The position numbers were made by a program, and so were the translations under genes. From Microbacterium abyssi (GTDB taxonomy: Bacteria > Actinomycetota > Actinomycetes > Actinomycetales > Microbacteriaceae): a stretch of DNA of 64,000 nucleotides. The notes beneath the pieces were generated by a model that was given only the letters and a program-made list of their open reading frames with translations, was not told where the DNA came from and did no database searches. The stretch spans positions 868,001-932,000 of the forward strand of contig NZ_CP063815.1 in NCBI RefSeq assembly GCF_015277895.1, written 5' to 3'. Positions 58,338 to 64,000 of this stretch are shown here, in pieces; positions within the stretch are counted from its first letter, which is position 1; each line of letters opens with the position of its first letter.

Positions 58338-60769
58338 ACGACTTCGCCGTCGGGCAGATCGAGGCGCTCTCGACCCCCGACGGGCCCATTCAGCTGCTGT
58401 CCACCTCGGAGAAAGACGGGTGGACGTACCTCGACGTCTCGCTTGACACCCGAGGCATCACGCACGCACCCGGAGGTATTCGGGTGCGTGCGCGCGAGCG
58501 ATTCACCATCATGGTGCCCGACTCCTTCCCGTTCGCAGCTCCCAGCATCTCGTCACGTCACCGGCGTTGGGCGGGAACTGCTCACGTGCAGTGGGGAAGG
58601 CATCTCTGCCTCTACGCTGCGCCGTCCGTCGAGTGGAACCCCGGAGACGGTATCCGCGGTTACCTAGATCGGCTGATGAGCTGGTTGGAGAACGCCGCCG
58701 CAGGAACGCTGGACCCGGAGGGACAGCCTCTCCATCCGCCTGCCGTGTACCCCACCGCGTCCGCTGGCCACCTCTTGGTGAAACCCAACCTCGGACACCT
58801 CGTGCCGTGGGCGCGCGATGGCTCAGTCCAACGCACTCAGATCCTGTACGCGTGGTGCGTGATGCGGGCTCATCGCAGCGAAGTGGTCGAGTGGTTGACG
58901 TGGCAAGAGACACTCAACAGGGTTGTTGATGACGACTTCGAGCCACTGAACGCGGATGGTGATGTCTTCTTCCTGGCAACCACGGCGCTCATCTCAGACC
59001 AGATCGCATTCGAGTTCCCCAACGGCGCGAAGCCGCTCGTCGACGCCCTTGAGCTCAGCGGAGTTGGCCGAGACGACCTGCTCAGCGAGCTCTCGAGAGT
59101 ACGGCTCGTCAATCGAGCCATCGAAGAGAAGCTCGCGCGCACCGAACAACTGCCGGCCATCGTCATCGTCGGGACGCCGGCACGTCGAATCGATGAGGCG
59201 CTCCTCGCTCACCTGAGTGCATGGAGGCTCGATGACACCGGGTCCAAAGTCGCGGACCTTCTCAGCGACGGGGACTTCGGCGTCATGAAAGACAAGCGCG
59301 AGGAGATGTACAAGCTCGGACGTCTCTGGATCGAGCATTCGAAGGTCGCCTGGATGCGTGTGTGGGAAGGACGCTCCGAGGTCACCCGTGCTCGCGATGC
59401 CGAATCGGATGCAGCGAGCCTTCGCGGCAAGAGAGTGCTCATCCTTGGATCAGGCGCCCTAGGGGCGTCCATCGCTGAACATTGCGTGCGGGCCGGGGTG
59501 AGCGAGCTGACGGTGGCCGACAAGGGTCGCGTAAACCCGGGAATTCTCAGTCGGCAGCCGTACACAGATGCGGATATCGGTCGATTCAAAGCTCAGGTGC
59601 TCGCTGAGCGCCTGAGCGGGATTCGCGGAGACCTCATCGTGCAATCGCTCGTCGGCGATGTCGTGACGAGCTTGCTCTCCGTGACGGCTCAGGAGCCTGA
59701 TGTCGATCTCGTCATCGACGCAACAGCAGACGTGGGCGTGCGCAACGCAATCGAACGCCACCGCATGGCCCGCCGGGAGCACTGGCCAAACCTGCTCAGC
59801 GTCGTGATTGGTCACGACGCGAAGAACGGAATCGGAACGGTGGCCACTCGAGGAGTTTCGGGTGGGCCGGTAGACATTCTTCGTCGGTTCGCCATCGAGG
59901 CTCTCGCCTCGCCCAGCCTCGACGACATCGCCGACGACTTCTTCCCGCGCGAGCCCCGCACCGCGCTCTTCTTTCCCGAGCCCGGATGCTCGTCGCCAAC
60001 GTTCGTCGGATCGCACGCTGACGTCAGCGCACTTGCCGGTATGCTCCTGAACGAGGCCCTCGCCGCATTCGCGACGCACTCCGATGAGATGTCAGCGGTG
60101 GTCGTGCGCCGCTCGAGCCGAACGAAACCTGCTGTGGACGTGCGGACGTGGGCGTCGGATCTCATACTGCCGGACAGGAGCTCCGGAGCGTACGAGATCC
60201 GGTTGTCTCAGCACGCCCTTGCCGAGATGCGGACAGAAGCCCGTCGTGGGCGACGACTTCGAGGCCAGCGCATCGAAACCGGCGGGATGATGCTCGGTGC
60301 GTTCGATGACGCCTGCCTGATTCTCAACGTCGACCGTGCAGTCGGCCCCCCACCCGACAGCACTCTGTCGGCCAAGTTCTTTGACCACGGGATCGTGGGC
60401 ACGCAGGAGCTGGTCGACCACCGCCGCGAGGTAACGCACAACCGGCAGAGTTTCGTCGGGCTCTGGCATTCACACCCGCACGGAGCCGCACACCCGTCTG
60501 TGACGGACAACGAGGGGATGTGGCGCCTGGTCAATCGGGAACGCATCGGCAAACGGGCCCTCATGGTTATCCTCGGAGGTCAGACCTGGGAACAGTGGCT
60601 CGACGAAGGTGTGGAGCCATCGATCTACGCGCGCCTCTCCACGCTGAGCGGACAGACCTCCGAGATGCCGATGATGTTCGGCGTTGGCTCTCACGGCGCG
60701 GACCGGGCCTTCGCCGGAGGCTTCGCCTATCCACAAGGATTCCACTCAGACCCTGGAGCGACATCGTGA
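58334..60769 (+). CDS. E2-E1-JAB triple-fusion ubiquitin-pathway protein
   Basis: 811 residues. Residues about 20-150: E2-like domain with HVQWGRHLCLY, catalytic Cys92. Residues about 365-600: E1/ThiF adenylation domain with RVLILGSGALGAS (GxGxxG) and a candidate catalytic Cys552 in EPGCSSPTF. Residues about 630-790: JAB/MPN+ metalloprotease with Glu648 (RIETGGMMLG) and the JAMM set H712-x-H714-x7-S722-x2-D725. It is like CBASS Cap2 plus Cap3 in one chain. Starts and ends overlap its neighbours by GTGA. It would activate, transfer and remove a protein tag whose identity is not obvious here. Confidence 0.9.
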   Translation: MNDFAVGQIEALSTPDGPIQLLSTSEKDGWTYLDVSLDTRGITHAPGGIRVRARERFTIMVPDSFPFAAPSISSRHRRWAGTAHVQWGRHLCLYAAPSVEWNPGDGIRGYLDRLMSWLENAAAGTLDPEGQPLHPPAVYPTASAGHLLVKPNLGHLVPWARDGSVQRTQILYAWCVMRAHRSEVVEWLTWQETLNRVVDDDFEPLNADGDVFFLATTALISDQIAFEFPNGAKPLVDALELSGVGRDDLLSELSRVRLVNRAIEEKLARTEQLPAIVIVGTPARRIDEALLAHLSAWRLDDTGSKVADLLSDGDFGVMKDKREEMYKLGRLWIEHSKVAWMRVWEGRSEVTRARDAESDAASLRGKRVLILGSGALGASIAEHCVRAGVSELTVADKGRVNPGILSRQPYTDADIGRFKAQVLAERLSGIRGDLIVQSLVGDVVTSLLSVTAQEPDVDLVIDATADVGVRNAIERHRMARREHWPNLLSVVIGHDAKNGIGTVATRGVSGGPVDILRRFAIEALASPSLDDIADDFFPREPRTALFFPEPGCSSPTFVGSHADVSALAGMLLNEALAAFATHSDEMSAVVVRRSSRTKPAVDVRTWASDLILPDRSSGAYEIRLSQHALAEMRTEARRGRRLRGQRIETGGMMLGAFDDACLILNVDRAVGPPPDSTLSAKFFDHGIVGTQELVDHRREVTHNRQSFVGLWHSHPHGAAHPSVTDNEGMWRLVNRERIGKRALMVILGGQTWEQWLDEGVEPSIYARLSTLSGQTSEMPMMFGVGSHGADRAFAGGFAYPQGFHSDPGATS

Positions 60770-61824
60770 CTGCCTCGTCAAGGAAGATTGGACTTGCGCT
60801 GTCCGGCGGAGGGTTCCGAGCGATGGCGTTCGGACTCGGCGCGATGCGCGCTCTCCACGACCAGGACTTGCTGAGCTCCGTGCGGGTTGTGTCCGGAATC
60901 AGCGGCGGCAGCGTGCTCGCTGCGATGTGGGCATATGGCCCGAGCGACTTCGACGCGTTCGATCTCAACGTTCGTCGGCTTCTTCGAAAGGGTCTGCAGG
61001 CGGAGCTCGCGCGTCGCGCGTTCAACCCGGCGGCCGTGGCACGTTCAACCGCAGCCGCCGTGGAAGGTGCGTGGCTCGGAAGGCCTCGGGCCTTCTCTCG
61101 GACGGAGGCCCTGGCAAGGGCGCTGCGCGGACGAGGGCTCGACGTTGCGATGGACGCGGTGAACCGCACCGACCTCGACACCGTCATCACGGCGACCGAC
61201 TTGAGTCGCGGACATGCGGTACGGTTCGGCAGCAAGGCGAGTTCGAGCTGGTCGTTGGGACGCATCACAGACGACGTCACGGTGGCGGATGCCGTGGCCG
61301 CATCTGCCGCATTCCCCTTGCTGCTGCCGGCCCTGGTGCGACGCTACGAGTTCGAGGACCGTAATGGTGCGAAGACTCGGACGAAGCTCGCCCTCACTGA
61401 CGGAGGCGTCTACGACAACCTTGGAGTGACGCCGCTGCTGCCCGGCCGCTCGGCGGATCACACCGCTCACGTGTACGACCTCGACACTGTCATCGTCGTC
61501 GACTCCGGACGCGGACAGTACCGTCGTACACCAGCCAGCCACCTCCCGCGCCGTGCGGCCCAGACTTTTGGTATTGCCCACGGTCGGGCGCAAGACGGGA
61601 CGCGTAGCCGACTCCACCAGCACGCCGCCGACCTCGACGGCATGTTGCACATCTATCTGGGCACCCACGACCGGAAGCTGCCGCCCATCGCTGACCTGGT
61701 CCCGCGAGACACAATCGCGCATTACCCGACCAACTTCGCGAAGATGCCCGGGGACAAGCTCGAGGCGCTCTCGGTGCGAGCGGAGCAAGTAACGAGGACC
61801 CTCGCGGCAGAGTATCTGCGCTGA
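60766..61824 (+). CDS. Patatin-like phospholipase effector
   Basis: 352 residues from GTG 60766 (overlapping the fusion stop). Oxyanion motif SGGGFR (14-18), nucleophile elbow GISGG with Ser46, and catalytic Asp212 in LTDGGVYDN form a complete Ser-Asp dyad. Patatins are frequent membrane-degrading effectors of anti-phage systems (CapV). Its coupling to the E2-E1-JAB gene suggests activation or restraint by conjugation. No transmembrane or signal segment is visible, so it is cytoplasmic. Confidence 0.9.
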   Translation: MTASSRKIGLALSGGGFRAMAFGLGAMRALHDQDLLSSVRVVSGISGGSVLAAMWAYGPSDFDAFDLNVRRLLRKGLQAELARRAFNPAAVARSTAAAVEGAWLGRPRAFSRTEALARALRGRGLDVAMDAVNRTDLDTVITATDLSRGHAVRFGSKASSSWSLGRITDDVTVADAVAASAAFPLLLPALVRRYEFEDRNGAKTRTKLALTDGGVYDNLGVTPLLPGRSADHTAHVYDLDTVIVVDSGRGQYRRTPASHLPRRAAQTFGIAHGRAQDGTRSRLHQHAADLDGMLHIYLGTHDRKLPPIADLVPRDTIAHYPTNFAKMPGDKLEALSVRAEQVTRTLAAEYLR

Positions 61825-61876
61825 CTCCGAGCGGCGTCACAGTGAACTTGGTACCGCAGACTCTGAGATGGCGATG

Positions 61877-62290
61877 GGGGACTGTCGCACGGATAGGTGA
61901 CAGCTCGTAGTCGCGTCGCCAGTGCGACGGTCGTGTTCTGATGATTTAACTCGATTGGCGTCAACGGGCGAGGCAGCCTGGCGTCAATGGGAGGTCCGTT
62001 CGATCCAGGTCGCTATCGCGATCCGCAGTTGCTCGCGGGTGGTGCAAGAGGGGCGGTCGAGGATGTTCTTCTCCAGGCGAGCGAAGAACGATTCCGTGGC
62101 CGCGTTCTCCTTGCTGGAACCGACTCTGCCCGTGCTCCGGACCATGCGGTGACGGGTCAGCTCGCGGAGATACTTTCGGCTTCCGAATTGAGATCCTTTC
62201 TCGCGGTGGACGATGCATCCGGCGACGTCACCGCGCATCGCGGCGGCGTTTTCGTGCGCCCGTATACGGATCGGCTCTGCGCCGGTGTCG
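61877..62290 (-). pseudogene. Remnant of IS3-family transposase (OrfB C-terminal part)
   Basis: Minus-strand frame ending at 61984 reads MRGDVAGCIVHREKGSQFGS and NAATESFFARLEKNIL to WIERTSH, the end of an IS3-family integrase core; the tail MTPIELNHQNTTVAL reappears in another frame near 61964. The usual VHSDRGSQF is VHREKGSQF, so the second catalytic Asp is lost. TGTCACCTATCCGTGCGACA (61883-61902, minus strand) looks like the IS end. The 5' half is missing. Confidence 0.75.
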
Positions 62291-62313
62291 TCCGTCGCGG
62301 CTAACCTGCTCCT

Positions 62314-62787
62314 ATGACTTGGGAGCAGTTCTGGGCGTCGGTTTTCCCTGCCTACCTCGGCGCCATCGGTTCGATCTCGGCAAGCGCCGTGGCCGTCGTC
62401 GCCTTCATACGCGAGATTCGGACTCGCAAGGGATTGACGGAGGTTGCTCAATCAACGACCGAGACCGTCACAATCTCGACTTCGCCACAGTCGGTCACGC
62501 CGCTAAGGACACCGGTCGGCGGAACTGAGCCGCTTGAATTAGTCACTCATGGTCGGCAGACGGTCGTGCGCAATCTCACTCAGCTGCCCGTGGAGATCAT
62601 CGACATCCGCGTACCCTCAGGTGGTAAAGCGCTCACGCTCCGCAGCGCGTTTCCAGGGACGGTCGAACCCGGAGAAGGATTCGGCTTTATTGTCCACGAC
62701 CTTCTTGGAGGTCCCGCAATCGCCGCACTCCTCGTCGAGTGGCGGGCGCCCGACGGAGCAACGCGCCTGAGTAAGTTCTTCATTTAG
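62314..62787 (+). CDS. Unknown protein with one N-terminal membrane helix
   Basis: 157 residues. Residues about 8-32 are hydrophobic (VFPAYLGAIGSISASAVAVVAFI), then a polar segment and a beta-rich end (RQTVVRNLTQLPVEIIDIRV to LLVEWRAPDG) resembling an immunoglobulin-like or CARDB-type fold. TAACCT lies six bases ahead of ATG 62314, so it is very likely expressed as a leaderless mRNA. Function unknown. Confidence 0.6.
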   Translation: MTWEQFWASVFPAYLGAIGSISASAVAVVAFIREIRTRKGLTEVAQSTTETVTISTSPQSVTPLRTPVGGTEPLELVTHGRQTVVRNLTQLPVEIIDIRVPSGGKALTLRSAFPGTVEPGEGFGFIVHDLLGGPAIAALLVEWRAPDGATRLSKFFI

Positions 62788-62892
62788 TGGCTACGCCCGG
62801 GCTCTCGCCCGATCCCTGAACGCCTGTGGTACGCATAGGGATCGCGCTGTGGCGCCGACTCCTGGGCGTCAGGCAGCACCCTCGTGGCGCGG

Positions 62893-63075
62893 CTACCTGG
62901 CGTCGACACCGAAGGCGCGCAGCAACGGCACGCGGGGAATCATCCGGCGCGACCCGAGCTGGACCGTGGGGATGGTCCCGCTCTCGATGCCGAGCTTGAT
63001 TGTGCGGTAGTCGACGCCGACGAGCTTAGCGGCATCCTTCATCGTCAGGGCGAGTGAAGTGTCTGTCTTGTTCAT
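62893..63075 (-). CDS. Excisionase-like helix-turn-helix protein
   Basis: 60 residues with the MerR-type wing of Xis proteins: LTMKDAAKLVGVDYRTIKLGIESG then VQLGSRRMIPRVPLLRAF. GGAGAAGGA precedes ATG 63075 and decides against the longer frame. Likely recombination directionality factor of this element or a small regulator. It shares a divergent promoter region with the next gene. Confidence 0.75.
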   Translation of the reverse strand: MNKTDTSLALTMKDAAKLVGVDYRTIKLGIESGTIPTVQLGSRRMIPRVPLLRAFGVDAR

Positions 63076-63088
63076 GTCCTTCTCCTCT

Positions 63089-63162
63089 CGTGAGCAATGC
63101 ATGTCATCACTTGCCCACACCGTACTCCCCTCGTGAGCAATCCGCGACATGTATTGCTCACG
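63089..63162. promoter_or_regulatory. Triple CGTGAGCAAT operator between divergent genes
   Basis: CGTGAGCAAT occurs directly at 63089-63098 and 63132-63141 and inverted at 63153-63162. The last two form a palindrome with an 11-base spacer. Sites lie in the 113-base divergent gap, so one product probably represses both promoters. Confidence 0.6.
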
Positions 63163-63188
63163 CCGCGAATCTGTGAAAGGCTCACGGC

Positions 63189-63800
63189 ATGAGTGACGTT
63201 GCAGTCGAGGTGACCGACAGCGAGCGAATCGATGTCGGCGACGGAGTGAGCATCCCGAAAGCGTGGGACGTCACCGCAACGGGTGAGGCGAACGTCGCAG
63301 GAACCATCCGCATGCACGTGGTGTTCGACGAGCGGTTGCGCCGCACCGTAGCGGCATCGGTCGGCGTCGATCGCGCGGAGGAGGGTGCGGAGGTGACAGC
63401 TGCCGCGCTGCGCGACGTGCGCGTGCAGTACCTCGTCGCGGTCTCATCGATGCGCGTCGTCGAAGTGACTCGCGAGCAAGGCAAGCCCGAACCTCTCCGC
63501 GAGTACTTGGCAGACGTGAGATCGCGCACCGATCGCAGTTACGAGGAAACGGTGCGGGAAGCGGTGGCGCTGTACCGGATCGCGGCGACGGTGAACCTCG
63601 CGCCGCTCAAACTCGTCTCCGAGCAGCTCGATGTGAGCGTCAGCACGGCCACGCGGATGATGGCTCGCGCGCGCGAAGGCGGCCTCGCTGTCGACCTGAT
63701 CACCCGCGAGACACACAACAGGCTGCGGACCGGAGACGAGGATCGGGCGCGCCCGCACCAGGTTCCGGGCTCGCCGTCCGGCCCGTCGATCGGGCGGTGA
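63189..63800 (+). CDS. Predicted DNA-binding protein of the element
   Basis: 203 residues, not recognised. The segment DRSYEETVREAVALYRIAATVNLAPLKLVSEQLDVSVSTATRMMARAREGG ends in a helix-turn-helix (LVSEQLDVSVSTATRMMARA) near 150. The N-terminal 90 residues are beta-rich (IRMHVVFDERLRRTVAAS) and resemble nothing certain. Divergent from the excisionase-like gene over the repeated operator, a position typical of element regulators. Confidence 0.6.
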   Translation: MSDVAVEVTDSERIDVGDGVSIPKAWDVTATGEANVAGTIRMHVVFDERLRRTVAASVGVDRAEEGAEVTAAALRDVRVQYLVAVSSMRVVEVTREQGKPEPLREYLADVRSRTDRSYEETVREAVALYRIAATVNLAPLKLVSEQLDVSVSTATRMMARAREGGLAVDLITRETHNRLRTGDEDRARPHQVPGSPSGPSIGR

Positions 63801-64000
63801 CGGCAATCTGGCGCATCCGACACCGTTTCAGCACATCGCTAAGCGTGAACGTACAGCAGCGGCAAATTGCTCAAATTCGCGGGTCTAGCCGCGCGGCGAA
63901 TTCAGATTGGCCGCATCCCATTTCGGCATGCGTCTGAGAGCCACTCCATGAGTAACATTTTTGGCCGTTCTTTGGCCGCATCCTGTTTCCAACTGGCTGT
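63801..64000. other. Gene-free right end of window with GGCCGC repeats
   Basis: No supported gene. TTTGGCCGT (63960-63968) and TTTGGCCGCA (63971-63980), plus TTGGCCGCA (63907-63915), echo the pair beside the integrase. The window stops before any tRNA 3' copy. Confidence 0.5.

Larger units (their letters stand above)
45719..64000. mobile_element. Integrative element next to tRNA-Arg, right end outside the window
   Basis: The span has a tRNA, a tyrosine integrase (broken), two IS-type insertions, a toxin-antitoxin operon, a MobF relaxase, a Fic protein, a ubiquitin-like conjugation cassette and an excisionase-like gene. None belongs to the core set left of the tRNA, and spacing and base composition are looser. 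No repeat of the tRNA 3' end is found before 64000, so the far junction is either beyond the window or lost. Confidence 0.75.

Noticed and set aside
55331..61824. Standard type II CBASS operon
   Set aside because: Patatin, E1-E2 and JAB are there, but no CD-NTase (GS-x-D-D motif) is found in any frame between 53700 and 62300.

Overview
The window reads as chromosomal DNA of a high-GC actinobacterium, most probably Microbacterium or a close relative in Microbacteriaceae. Support comes from the codon and GC pattern, the order lipoprotein(LpqE-like)-carD-ispDF-cysS-rlmB, the senX3-regX3/phoU pair, the XPB helicase with its partner, and many genes whose start codon lies 6-7 bases after a TANNNT -10 box (leaderless mRNAs).

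Bases 1-45700 are core genome. They hold a partial ADC lyase and fadD; the phosphate uptake operon pstSCAB (minus strand) with a PHO box; ppk1-mutT1 behind a GlnR-type regulator; nitrobindin, YgfZ and gpmA genes; phoU divergent from senX3-regX3 with a second PHO box between them; the carD-ispDF-cysS-rlmB block; a sugar ABC ATPase; a DsbA-like membrane protein that has lost both active-site cysteines; tRNA-Thr; assorted hydrolases and redox enzymes; groL under a CIRCE element; a second two-component system; XPB helicase plus partner; cold-shock/DUF3027 genes; serC; a DtxR-family repressor; an M23 peptidase and an HNH endonuclease. Phosphate sensing, uptake and polyphosphate storage are thus grouped within 15 kb.

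Bases 45719-64000 form an integrative element inserted next to tRNA-Arg(CCT). Its tyrosine integrase is broken by two frameshifts. The element carries a HigB-HigA-(SecB-like?) toxin-antitoxin operon whose toxin gene is split by a complete IS256-family element with a 9-bp target duplication; a MobF relaxase; a Fic protein under a palindromic operator; and an excisionase-like gene divergent from an unknown regulator over a repeated operator. An IS3 remnant lies after the defence-like cassette. The second attachment site is not visible, so the element probably continues past 64000.

The most interesting content is at 55331-61824: two metallo-beta-lactamase-fold proteins (one divergent), an 811-residue E2-E1-JAB fusion with recognisable catalytic residues in all three ubiquitin-pathway domains, and a patatin phospholipase. 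The last three genes are chained by GTGA overlaps. This resembles a type II CBASS operon (Cap2/Cap3 plus patatin effector) without any CD-NTase, and is a good candidate for a poorly described anti-phage conjugation system.
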